NCBI GenBank assembly: GCA_039881145.1 | Contig: JAYKKI010000077.1 | Location: 145,001 to 209,000 of the forward strand | DNA from: Druceiella hillmani | Lineage: Eukaryota; Arthropoda; Insecta; Lepidoptera; Hepialidae | DNA length: 64,000 nt | Direction: 5' to 3' | Shown here: positions 27,880 to 39,119 of the stretch, piece after piece | Layout of the letters: the number at the start of each line of letters is the position of its first letter | Numbering within the stretch: position 1 is the stretch's first letter | Notes under the pieces: model-generated | What the model was told of the DNA's origin: nothing | Seen by the model: only the letters and a program-made list of their open reading frames with translations | The model's database searches: none | Position numbers and translations under genes: made by a program

Positions 27880-30385
27880 TTTCCTTGTTTATTCATATTT
27901 TTGCATTAAGTAGAAGCAGCAGCGGATTAACAGATTTTGTGGTTAACTCCAGAAACCTTTTGAAGCAATAAGCCAAAGTTTTTAAACATTTAATACGGTA
28001 TGCAATAAGCTATCGACTTGGGAAGCGTAACAATCTAAATATGTGTCTTATAAATAAGGTCTAACTTTTTTCTCTGTTTAGCACCGAAACAATAATTACA
28101 AATTAGGTATGGGTAACCTGTTGTGTTACCTTGAAAGGAAAAAGTCAAAAATAAACACATATAGTGACAAATAAACTCTTGATTTATGTTACAACTTCAA
28201 GGTACTACTGATAATGGCTTTAGCAATGAAACTTCATAAAATAAAAAATTTATTTATGTAAAATGGTTAAATCTCACACTACACAGTAAATTGAAGTTAC
28301 CAAATCAGACAAATAATATATTCGCTTGCTTTTCTGTAGAAAACACGATAATAGACAGACATTTAGAAGACAAAACAAAAGATAAATTTTTAATTTCTTT
28401 ATTTCTTAAATATTTTTATAGTTGTGATGAGACAGCGAGATTTGGTTAAAAGAATTTAATTCAGCTTAACAAAATTTAAGAATCTGTTCATTACTTAAAC
28501 AAAATGTTGTTGCAGAACGATGAGTTTATAGAAAAACCATTAACTGCTTCAAATATCTCATAAACTAAATGAACATGTTTTTATAGCCTCAGTAGTAAAT
28601 GATGTCTCACTTGCACAAGCAGACCCCAACAACACACCACATTTCTTCACAAGATATAAATAGATATATAATTTGAATAATTTAATATTTTAAAGAGTTT
28701 GACGGGGTAAGTAAATATCACAGAGATATAGTGGTAAACTCTGGGCAGGAGAACTTAGGGGGTGATCCGCCTATGGCCACCGCTACAATGGTTGCCTTCT
28801 ACTCACACTATCAAAAACTTCTTTAATTTAATTTGGTATTTTGAATAACTGAAAAGAGAATAAAATATACATAATATTAAAAATGTAATGATGTAGTCCC
28901 TAAAATGACAATGTTAATAGTACCATATATCATGCATTGATAAATATTCAACTGAATTAGTAGGTCCTAGGTTAGTATTTTGTTCCACGTAGGTGTTACT
29001 AGGTGTTTATCCACAAGGAAAAAACAACCACAATGTAAATTATCACCCACCGTATTACAAATAATTTATAGTGTTTGTTTTCTAAAGTGTCACATTTTTT
29101 GTAATGAAATAAAAAATCTACGTATAAACTGCTTAATAAACATGATATAATTTTCACTTAAGGATAAAAGTCCAAATAGCGTTCAAAAGTGAAAACAACA
29201 TAAATTATGGACAAAAAAGGTATTTTGCAAGATTACAAAAATCACTAGCTGGATCTGTGTCCATATACGTCGTTGAAGGCTAAGAATGCAGCAGAGAACA
29301 AGGAAAGAATAGAGTAAAATGAAAATAGGAAAAAATATTGAAATCAAATTTGAGATAGAAATTGGAGAGCAAAAGAAAATAGATACTTCTGCAAAAACAC
29401 AAATGGCCATCAGTTCTGTAACATGCCTCCATTTAATTCAATGATGCTGCAAACTGACCCGTGTCTTTATTAAGTTATATGGAGAATGAAATGATCAGAC
29501 ATTGTAATGAGACATCCATACAAGGAGGGATATTTGTTTCCACAGAAAAACAGGGTGAACACGTTGAAGGCATTTTCATTGTTTTTGATCAACTCATCTC
29601 CACCACTGATAAAAATCAGAAATTAATAGTTTCTTCACGTCTTCTTCAGTTGCAAGGAGTTATCAACAAAAGTGGTGCATTTGGCAAATATATCATCCAC
29701 TCTCAAAAAGTTTTGTCCCATCTGGTAAAAATAAGCAAAAAAATAAAGATTTCATTTTCGGATCACACAAAAAATATAACTTAAGAAAATAATTGAAATT
29801 ACTTGAAACTGATAAAATAATGCAATACATATCCTAGATGATAGCCGACGTGATCAATCTGATATATGTCAAGAAATTCTTGGCAGTTTTGAATTTATGA
29901 TTGTTTCTCAATTTTTTTGCTTTACTCCAAATTTGAACAGGTTTTTTTACGGTGATAGAAACAATTGTGACAGATACTTGAATTTCTTTTATATATAGTG
30001 ACTGACTGATTGAATTTAGTACAATGACAATTTTTTTAACTTTATTCAAAATAAAATTATAAAAAAGGTGTCATTGGAAAACAATTTAAAAATCAAAGGT
30101 AAGTAAAGAAGAACTTGTTTTTACCATCATTTTGAATAGTGTTTTAAAAAAGTTCACGTAAATGACCCACAATTTTGTTTGGGCCACTATTGAAACTTCG
30201 CTTAACTATAGTTCCGCACTTCATGAAATAATTTTTTGAGGCAAATACCTGAAAGTTCCAAACTAAATCAGCAGGTGAGCAACTGACCAAATTAGAAAGT
30301 TTTGATTTATGCAAGGAAATAATTGAGGTGAACTTTTTAAAAAATCATCAGAAAAACCAAAGTGAAATACTATGGTATTAATTAT
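27880..30385. other. Interval between parts 1 and 2 of copy 2
   Basis: This interval is about 2.5 kb, against about 0.5 kb in copy 1. It holds a 107-residue plus-strand frame at 29461-29784 that begins with a GTG, has no upstream splice context and matches no family I know. No other gene or repeat is recognised. Confidence 0.4.
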
Positions 30386-30389
30386 GTCT

Positions 30390-31720
30390 AAATTGTACAT
30401 TCATAAAATAAATATCAATAATAATTATTTTTATGATTTACTCCAAATCACGGACATAAACTTCTTGGCAGAATTTAATAAGAGAAAAAATAGTCAGGTG
30501 CATTCTATGACAGTCACGTTTAATGATCTTGAACCCTTCAAGTCACTTTCATTATTTATAGCTTACATCTCCTTCTAATACAGTATGTAAATAAACTAAA
30601 GTTTGCCACGTTAACCACTTGTCTCCATACTCATGTGTAATCGGACAAAAGGTTATTTTTTTAAATTAGTCGCCTGGTTTATACAATTATTAAATAAACG
30701 CCTAGTTTATAAAGTAATACAATAATTTTAAATTTTGTCCAAAATTAAATGAAACTACGTGATGTAGTAATATTTCTATAGTATTATTTATAAATATTCG
30801 AGAAATAATAGTATAGTCGAGAATAATGTAGTATTATTTATATATATTCGAGAAATAATACTACATCACGTAAATTTTGTATTAAATAAATTAACAGCCT
30901 GTGCAAAATACGGAGAAATATCAATTTCGGAATATCTAATGTTATTGTAAATGGTCAAGGGTGAAAATGAATAATCATTTATCTCTTTGAAAAAAAACTA
31001 GAAAACAAAGCATAGTTTTGTTCTTAATTAATTTAAATTTAAAGTTAACAATTAAATTTTAAATAATATTACTAACAAGAAGCAAATAATCACTTATCGA
31101 AACGACAAATGAAAAAATATTGTATAAGTTTCTTTTAAAAATCGATGGAAGTATTTTTATAACCTTAAATATTTGAGTGAATTTTGGATGGCTGTTCAAT
31201 ATTTTCAAATGGCTATAATATTGATTTACGAATTGAAAACTTCTGTTCAATATTTTTTTCTAAAATGACGCAAATGAAAGAGATAATTAGAAAAGCAAAA
31301 TTCACCATGTATCACTAAGAAGGATAATTATGCAATATTGCCACATTTCTTACGTTTGTCGAAATAAAAGATATAAAGTTGAATTTCCATGTTAATGACA
31401 TAAGCCAATTTTTAAATATAAAAAGGTGGTATGATTTTTAAAAAATTAGGTGTATTCCAATCTACACATGAAGCACTATTATGGATTGAAAATGTCAAAA
31501 AACATTCTGTAAATGTCAAAAACCATATTTTTATTTATAATAATTTACCACACATTATGTCAATTAAATTATAACACAAATGAAATAATAAAAAAAATAT
31601 CATTGATGGAGTAATAAAGTCACTTGGTAAAGGAGGAGCTGGGCACAACATGGCTGTAGTGTCAGAGAAATATATGTTCCTTCAGTTTGAGTTGTTTAAA
31701 TTTAAATATTCTCATGGCTC
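30390..31720 (+). repeat. Segmental duplication copy 2, part 2
   Basis: Matches 16490-16960, with a foldback MITE (30741-30880) and extra sequence inserted. It runs directly into part 3, with no Gr-C-like segment between. Confidence 0.6.
30741..30880. mobile_element. Foldback MITE, copy 3 (short derivative)
   Basis: The left end AAATTAAATGAAACTACGTG and the inverted right end (CTACATCACGTAAATTTTG) match the inner arms of the elements at 9248 and 48486. The centre is different and contains its own repeats of ATATTCGAGAAATAATA. Confidence 0.75.
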
Positions 31721-31734
31721 TGTTTACCTTAGGT

Positions 31735-32000
31735 CTAGATTCTCAGTCTTAGACGTAGCCTTGGACTTCACATTGAAATTCTCCCCACCTTACTTATATT
31801 CAAATATGTGACAGACCTCATTCTATGAATATTACTTCACTGTTTATGATATGAGACAGACCTCGTTCTATGAATATTACTTCACTGTTTATGGTGCCAA
31901 ACCATAAAATAAGTCAAACACTGGTGTACGGATTGCGCCCACTATTGGTACATTCAAAGATCATCTGAAAAAATTATTTTCGTATCCGACGTTTGTAAAT
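31735..32000 (+). pseudogene. LINE reverse transcriptase C-terminal remnant, copy 2
   Basis: The frame around 31890-31975 reads an N-K-S-N-T-G-V-R-x-A-P-T-x-G-T-F-K-type stretch parallel to the open frame at 21797, but is broken by stops. An imperfect tandem duplication of about 44 bases (31811-31894) has been generated inside it. No catalytic domain is present. Confidence 0.5.
31811..31894. repeat. Tandem duplication, about 44 bp x 2
   Basis: Two adjacent near-identical units with the core TTCTATGAATATTACTTCAC; the paralogous site at about 21850 has one unit. Confidence 0.85.
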
Positions 32001-32508
32001 TCCCATTGTCCCCTCCCTGGCTTTTCCTTCTATTCACATCCCTCTCTTTTATTCTTATCAAAATATATATAAAGGTTTATGACAACTAAGAAAAAAATAT
32101 AAAAAAACTTAAAACAATTTTGTTTTTATGATTTATTAAAAATTATTGAAAATTGACACCTGTACATTTTTAAGTAGTATCATGACAAATTTTTAAATTG
32201 TGTTTTTCTAACCTTTATTAATTACACAACACTGCTGTTGAAAACAATCCTGAATAAAATCAGATTTGCTATAGTTTAAATGGAAAAAATATTTTTGTAT
32301 GAATTTTTTTTTTAAATTATTAAGGAAAATTATTTTCATCTAAATTCGTTGATTCTTAATATTTTTTACATAAACGTAAATGTCGAAACGATTGATATCT
32401 GCTTTTATGCAAGAAATATAGTCCTTTTGAGATAAGTGTATATAGCAAAATTGGAATACCATTTTGGATAAAGTATTGAGAAAAATAAAAAACTGGGACG
32501 CTTAATGA

Positions 32509-33475
32509 TTAATAATTAGTACAGTCACTTTTGCTACTGACAACTGCCTGACATCTTCGAGGGACGCCTTCTATTAATTTTAAGGTGTAATCTGAGGCAA
32601 AGACTTTTATACAAGTCAAACCTGTTGAACTATTTCACTGCCCAAATCGCTCAGAGTTTAATTTAATGAGTGGTCCGACATTTTTTGTTGGGACTGCCAA
32701 CTATGTACAATTCATCCTTCTATTCCACTCTGAAGAAAGTTGACCCTGATATTTTGGGTAATTGTCGTTTTGCAACACTAAATTTTTGTTTTCCAGCATA
32801 AACCATTTTTGAGTGGATGGTAAATGAATCTTATAAGGACTGAATTACTTTGACTATTTAGCAACATTCCAATTTTCTTTAATGATATGCGAAATATCAA
32901 ATCCTTGCTTTGTGAAACAGTCACAGATGATGTTTATTTGGGATTTTAATAGTTCGACAAAAATAACCTTATACTAAAATTTATCTGTAAAATACATAGT
33001 TCCAGACTCTGTCCAAATTAATCTATTTTTGCCCAAGTGATGTGTTCTTTACGCAGTTGCAATTTCTCAACTGTACTGCAAAATTATACTTCATGAGACA
33101 ATGACACTCTCCATATGACAAGATTTATTTTGATTCTTCACACGCTGCTTCTCAAACATCTGTGTTATAATTCTTCTTAAACACCTGTCAAATCAATCTA
33201 TCCTCCTTTTCGTTGTCCTATGCTGATAGCTATGATCTTGTAGAATATTAATAATTCTCAGACTGAAAATTATTTTACTCACTTGCTTACAAACGCTTTT
33301 GATACTTTCATTTACATATTTAGCATTGACTCTCTATGAATTTTTTAGTTCTTTTAGATGAAAATCTGGAAACATGACTTTGAAACAAGATGCACACACA
33401 GTTCCCTTAATGAAATATGTTATTCTGTGACTGAGGTTAAACGAAAATTGAGGCTTTTTATAGAAAGCTTCTTGC
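32509..33475 (-). pseudogene. Tc1-like transposase relic, copy 2
   Basis: The minus strand ends KLIEGVPRRCQAVVSSKSD followed by CTNY-stop (stop at 32509-32511). This is the diagnostic Tc1-family C-terminus, where K-L-x-x-S-M-P-R-R-C-Q-A-V-I-x-A-K-G is usual. Upstream come LVLQNDNYPKY (the F-x-Q-Q-D-N-D-P-K-H-T block with the second catalytic Asp), ICDCFTKQG (the W-G-C-F-S block) and LIWTESGTMYF (first catalytic block, W-T-D-E, with Asp replaced by Glu-Ser). Many stops and frameshifts make it non-functional. Terminal inverted repeats were not identified. It lies within the duplicated unit, so transposon insertion preceded the duplication. Confidence 0.75.
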
Positions 33476-33489
33476 AGCAAAGGTTCCGT

Positions 33490-34440
33490 TAAATACTCAC
33501 GTTTTTATTTAAAGACCAAAAATTAGTCCTATGCGCGTTCATCAAATAGACTGTATCATAATTTTTTATTAAAATTGACAAGGGTAGAAAGTTTTCAAAA
33601 TAGACGAGATATTGAAAATAAAAATGTGGTTGATGCAATAAATTTATAAAGTCGAATATTTTTTCTGACTTGTCATATGAAATGTTAAATCGGCACAATA
33701 TCCAAGTTTTGCTTTTTCTATAACATTTTAAATATTATCCTATCAACAGATATGTCTTTAGCCAGAGGCTAAGTAAATTTTATGTTCCCTTCATTCTGTA
33801 GGAAAAGATTATGGAACTTTTCAGGTTCTATATGATTTCTGTAAAATAAATGTCACATGAGTAAATGTTTCGGTTGTTAGTTAAATTGCATCCATGATCT
33901 CAGGTTCTTTACTTTTTATTGTCTATTGGAAAGTGAGCTTCACTGGACTAAACAAAAATGGAAGTAAAGAAAACCTGTTAATTGCAAGGTTTTACAGTAA
34001 AAGTAAACATTATAATGATTTGTAATTAGTCATTTTCCGTTTTTTGTACGAAGAGATTTTATCAGAAGTGGGCTCAATTAAAATATTAGAGATTATGTTA
34101 ATCTTTTTCTCTTACTATTATTTTTATTTGTGTTTATATTTGCTTCGCCAGGCCATTCCCAAGATATAGATTTCGATGATGGTCTAAAGATGGATAGTAA
34201 TAATAACTTCTAAATAAAAATATTCAAACCATAGTTCAAAATATGCTAATGGTGGACACATGGATTTGCTAATTAGTATTTAGTAATACCAATAATGTGT
34301 ATACATTACTTAAGCAAAAAATATTCATATCTAGAACCAAAGAGGTATTCCCGAATTCTGTGAACTAGGAGAATATAATTTGTTGTTCCGTCGTCTGATC
34401 ATAAAAGCAAAGAAACACAAAAAATATGAGCTGAAAAAAT
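33490..34440. other. Gene-free flank before the Jockey-type LINE
   Basis: A 79-codon minus-strand frame at about 33495-33730 ends at a donor-like AAC|GTGAGT, but has no recognisable family features. Otherwise nothing is seen. Confidence 0.35.
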
Positions 34441-35022
34441 TTCCACTTGTTTTATAATGAACTCCGCCATTGCCGGTCCCAAGCCCGGATGAAAAAGAAA
34501 GGAGGGTTGGCTGAGAACTTGACCACACCAGCCGCAGAAGGTCAGCGCCGAGCCTCGGGCGGCGGTTAATAAACCCAAATGAGATCCAGTGGGCGATAGG
34601 AAATGATCCCCACGACTTGCTACTCCTGTTTATGGAATCGGGGGCACTGACTTCACCGCCCGTGTCATGAGGTAGAAAGCCTCATTAAAAATTCACCCTA
34701 ATCTTACGGTGGAGACCGCGCCAAGGATGCATGCCTGGGAGGGCGCCCAGTCTCTAACGCCAACCTTGGTGCACTTGGCGAACACCTTTGTATATAGCCT
34801 TCTCACAGGAAAGGCGTCACCCTGTGAGTGACCACAAATTCGTCCAAATTCGTGGGAACAATATGAGTAAATAAAACCGAAAATAAATTACAAAACATAA
34901 AGCAACATAAAACCAACCTAACGCAAGTCTTATCTAAAGATCTTTGCAAAACTAGGCAGAGATCATTGTCCTTCAGTGGCAGCTCAAACTCCACTACCGC
35001 CCTCCAACCGACCCTATGGTAA

Positions 35023-36267
35023 TACATTAAAAGCAGTAAACTGGATCCCGTTGCTACTCTGAAAACCCCTTCTGAAATACAAAGTGCAGAACAAACTCAG
35101 GAAAATTGGCAGCAGGACCATGTCAAAAGCAAAAGAAAAAGAAACGAAAGCTCAGCTGAAATAGAAAACAAACAACCAGCGTCTAAGCGTACCATTTTTT
35201 CGGTAACTGTACATAATAGCTTTGATATTCTCAACAACGAAGATCACGAAACTGTAAACCAGGTCAAAGTATATATACTTAAACCGGAGCCTATTTTTGT
35301 CACAGGTGTAATAAACATCTCACCTTTAAGAGACACAATTAACAAGGTCGTGGACACAGAGAAATACACATTGACCACGCTCAGATCAGGGCATATTGTC
35401 AAGCTAATACCAAAGGACATCGAAACTTATAAAATTATAAGAGACACTCTCATCGAAAAAAATGGAAATCATTACAAACTAAAGAGTGAGAGAGCCTATC
35501 GAGTGGTAATTAGAGGTTTGCATGCATCGGAAGATTTATCACTGATCAAATCTGAACTTGAAGCTACAGGACACGAAGTAAGACAAGTTGTCAACGTGCT
35601 ACATCGGGTAACCAAAGAAAAACTTCCTCTATATTTTGTAGACCTAGAACAAAGACCTAATAATAAAGATGTATTTAATATCAAACATATCAGCCAAGTT
35701 AAAGTTACAATCGAGGCACCATACAAAAAAAAGGAAGTTTTGCAATGCAAACGGTGCCAAAGATTTGGGCACTCCAAAAATCAATGTTTCCACCCCTTCA
35801 GATGTGTGAAATGCGGAAACGACCATCCGACGACCTCATGCACTACACCTCCAAAGATAAACGCCCTATGTGTAAACTGACAAGGTAACCATCCGGCAAG
35901 TTACAGAGGATGTCAGAAATATAAAGAATACAAAGAGCGTATTTTCAAAATCAAAGCAAAACCAGACAAGGGTAAACCAACGCCCTCAGAAGATGTCCCA
36001 ATACCATCGCAAACCATTACAAATGACACCAAAGTACAGCACTCGAGAAGTTATTCAGATGCACTAAAAACTAAATTCAAAGACCGTATGGAGCAAACAA
36101 CTAATTTGCAGTCAAGTAACACTCCACCTAACACAACAACAGACAACAGCCAAATCAGCAATTTATTGGACGTAATGTTTAATAGATTTCAAGAAATCAT
36201 GAAAAACATGATGGACCGGATGGTTCAAATAATCACAGGTCTGGCCACACAGAGGGCTTGCGAGGAT
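35023..36267 (+). pseudogene. LINE ORF1, Gag-like zinc-knuckle protein with nonsense mutation
   Basis: ORF1 of Jockey-clade elements encodes a nucleic-acid-binding protein that coats element RNA. This frame opens after a stop at 35020-35022. It has a lysine/arginine-rich stretch (KSKRKRN), then a region resembling the PRE_C2HC domain (RAYRVVIRGLHASEDLSLIK), then zinc knuckles: CKRCQRFGHSKNQC (C-x2-C-x4-H-x4-C) and CVKCGNDHPTTSC (C-x2-C-x3-H-x4-C). The third begins C-V-N and then hits TGA at 35878-35880, exactly where its second cysteine should be. After it the frame resumes with QGNHPASYRGC. The downstream part is hydrophilic (SYSDAL, then Q/N-rich). No unambiguous start codon was identified. 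The nonsense change makes it inactive unless read through. Confidence 0.85.
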
Positions 36268-36505
36268 ATGCGTATACTCACTTGGAACGCCAACGGACTT
36301 ACTGAAAAATGTCAGGAACTTGAGGATTATGATATCGGAGAATATAGATGTGGCCTTGATATCCGAAACAAGACTAACCCAGCGTTCCCACGTGAAAATG
36401 AAATACTGTACAATCTATAGGACCGATCACCCTTCTGGCAGATCTCACGGTGGCACTGCAGTTATACTAAAGTACAACATTAAACATTATACTTTTAATT
36501 TACAA
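36268..36505 (+). pseudogene. LINE ORF2, endonuclease N-terminus, frameshifted and truncated
   Basis: The ATG at 36268 begins MRILTWNANGL, the first motif of the apurinic-like endonuclease (EEP family) of Jockey-clade LINEs. A one-base shift near 36319 moves the frame. It continues SENIDVALISETRLT, then HPSGRSHGGTAVILKYNIKH, corresponding to the ISET and GGTAI-type motifs. Similarity ends at about 36505. Only about 80 residues of an approximately 900-residue polyprotein remain. In this copy ORF1 and ORF2 are in the same frame before the shift. Confidence 0.85.
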
Positions 36506-36509
36506 ATGT

Positions 36510-37555
36510 GTGAAATTGTTTCATTTTAAAATTGATTGAAATTTTAAACGAATATAAAATGAACGAGTTTCTTTTTTTTAGTGTAAACAAATATCCAATC
36601 ATATTTTTTCATAACGATTTCAATTTATTCGATCATCAAAAATGTATTATAGTGAATAAAATAGATGTGATACTTGTGAAATCCAGACAATTTGCTAAAA
36701 ATCTTTAGCTTGAAGCCTAATGGAGGGTTCCATCTCATCAAAAATTCTTGCAAACATTTTAATGTTGTTTATGAACACATGGATAAAAGAGCCACAAAAT
36801 AATTTCATGACAGACTCTTTAAGACAGAATTTGCCCTAAAAAATTGATAAATTTAGAAAAAGAGCTTTAGATGATTTTGTTGGGTTTTTCTGGAAAAATC
36901 GCAATATTCAAAATATTTTTAAACCACAATATAATCGAATAACACAAATGTATTGCTCCTCTTAGTCGTACATTTGCTCGTGACGTGACATTTATAAACA
37001 TAATTAAAATTGTTTCTAACCTTAAATTACTTTTACTGATTTAATGTCGCACGTGTATAAGAGCCAATTGCTGGCTTGAATATCATTTTAAACGAAAAAT
37101 AAAGACTTTACTGTTTGAAGAAATTGTTAATTTTTTTAATATTAAGTTACTTTTACAGTTTTTTAGGAGCATTTAAAAGTTTTCTTGAAAGAAATTTAAA
37201 GAAAAGTAAATTTATACAAAAATTCCAACATAGGAAAATATTTCGATTATATTTTTTTTATAGTTGAATGCTATAAGATTTTTATTATTATAATTTTTGC
37301 ATTATACGTGCCAATTTTTAAAATTGATTGCCTGTTCTAAGTAGTAACTTTTTAAGCAGAAACAGTTTAAACAAATGTAGGTAACGAAAACCACAAAATT
37401 TTAAAAAGCACATTTTTTATTTTTTTTGTAAATATTTGAAACTGTGTGTATTTCGAGAACAAAGAGCTTTTTATGAAGTCACAATTTTGTCAGTAACCCA
37501 GCCATAGCTTGGTCTATTTCCCCCTTTTCGATCCATGACTTATGGGATATATACA
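36510..37555. other. Gene-free AT-rich stretch
   Basis: No coding, RNA or repeat signal was recognised. Confidence 0.4.
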
Positions 37556-37558
37556 GGA

Positions 37559-37584
37559 TATGTATACACACACACACACGCGCG

Positions 37585-37680
<96 letters not shown>

Positions 37681-37692
37681 TATATATGTATG
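37559..37692. repeat. Compound (CA)n(CG)n(TA)n microsatellite
   Basis: A CA run passes through a short CGCG core into about 100 bases of TA repeats. Confidence 0.95.
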
Positions 37693-37699
37693 TATATTT

Positions 37700-39000
37700 G
37701 TTAAATGACTGATCATTAAATAACGGTCCTTAATACTTTTAGTTTTGTAACCGAGATGGTTGGCCACATTCATAGCGAATTTCGATTTCTGTACCCAAAA
37801 ATAAATTCATTTATTAAATAGATCATATTTAAATAAAGGGTTCTGTAAAGACCCAAATATTCTTCATCGATTAAACATCAGTTGACACAATTGTTGTATT
37901 TCATATACGATTCCAAGTAAAAAAACCTTATCAGCGTATTTAAAAAGTAGTTATTGCATGAGACGTCACTTTTTGATGGAATTTTTTGCGATTGTTTTCA
38001 GTATTCCATCCAATTCTGAAATACTACAAATGTTATTAAAATTATTAACACGAACATTTTTTTGGTGTGCAAATCAATTTCGTACGCTATAGTGTAACAA
38101 GTGGGCCTATTTTCCTCGGCGTCCTTTGTTTGCGTTTCCCTTGTTTGGAATTCCTTTATTGACTGAATATTTTTATTCAAACTTTTTTTAACTCAATCTC
38201 CTTACCAAAATATCGCACAACAATCTTTGTAATTATAAAGCAAACGTTGGAGCTCTGAGATCGTTATTCGTATTCATATCCGCAAATCTAGTTTTTACGC
38301 GTCCGGGACATCGCCAGTACGAATATCATACAATTTTTCTTCCTCAAGCCTTTATATGAATTTGAAATTTTCTTCGAACTTTAAGTTCACTTGAGAATCT
38401 GCCACAATTTTTACAACCCTCTTATATTTTTTTATTGCAATTGTCATATTCGCCCAGTCATGTCAAATTTTGTATGTACATCTACATATCTGGAGAGTGA
38501 GTAACCACAAGTGTGGTCAAGTTTGAAAGAGTTATCAACGAGATGAAATTAACTGAATAATGTTTCTTCGTTTTAGCTCGTACAGCCAAAATCTTGGCTG
38601 AATCATTTATTTTTCATTTTATGTATTCAACCGTCAAAACTTTCAATGTTATTTATCTCCAATTTGGATTACAACACGCACATATAGAGTAATAAATTAT
38701 AATGACTAATATTCGATTCAATCGAAAATGTTGTTATATACCTGTGCAGAATGTAGACTAGATTTGTTTCTGTGTTTTCTCACCAACTATTCCAAGTCGA
38801 TAAGATGCCCACAATACAAATCTCACTAGTATAAACGTCTATTTTGACATTTGCTTGTAATTTGTTGCAATAGTATTGTCGCCACTAAGAAATTAAATTT
38901 AATTGAGACAGTAAATACTAGTGCATATCGCAATAGGCACAAGGTATGTGGTTTGATGTAATGGGTTTCAATATTCTCATATCTAAGTCATTTAATAACT
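37700..39000. other. Gene-free stretch
   Basis: A 60-residue minus-strand frame (37998-38180) has a hydrophobic C-terminus (MFVLIILITFVVF) but no splice or family support. Nothing else is recognised. Confidence 0.35.
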
Positions 39001-39004
39001 GAAG

Positions 39005-39005
<1 letters not shown>

Positions 39006-39043
<38 letters not shown>

Positions 39044-39073
39044 TTTATATATATATATATATATATATATAAA

Positions 39074-39109
<36 letters not shown>

Positions 39110-39116
39110 TATATAT
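39006..39116. repeat. (TA)n microsatellite with ATATTTATA interruptions
   Basis: About 110 bases of TA repeats broken at regular intervals by AAATATTTATA. Confidence 0.95.
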
Positions 39117-39119
39117 TCG

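Larger units (their letters stand above)
31720..33480 (+). repeat. Segmental duplication copy 2, part 3
   Basis: Counterpart of 21640-22930: LINE-derived 3' end, then Tc1-like transposase relic. It is more complete than copy 1 at the transposase C-terminus. Confidence 0.75.
34447..36505 (+). mobile_element. Jockey-type LINE, 5' part only
   Basis: A GC-rich leader (from GCCATTGCCGGTCCCAAGCC) stands out sharply from the AT-rich surroundings and is followed by ORF1 and the start of ORF2. The sequence leaves the element within the endonuclease domain at about 36505. Reverse transcriptase and 3' tail are missing. LINEs insert from the 3' end and normally lose their 5' part, so a preserved 5' end with a missing 3' end implies later deletion or rearrangement. 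Confidence 0.85.

Noticed and set aside
29461..29784. 107-residue plus-strand frame, possible gene or old viral insertion
   Set aside because: It starts at GTG, has no recognisable family motif and no homologous partner in the duplicated unit; kept only as unknown.
33495..33730. 79-codon minus-strand frame ending at a GTGAGT donor
   Set aside because: A single plausible donor is expected often by chance, and no family similarity was seen.
37998..38180. 60-residue minus-strand frame with hydrophobic C-terminus
   Set aside because: Its length is within chance expectation, with no splice sites or family motif.
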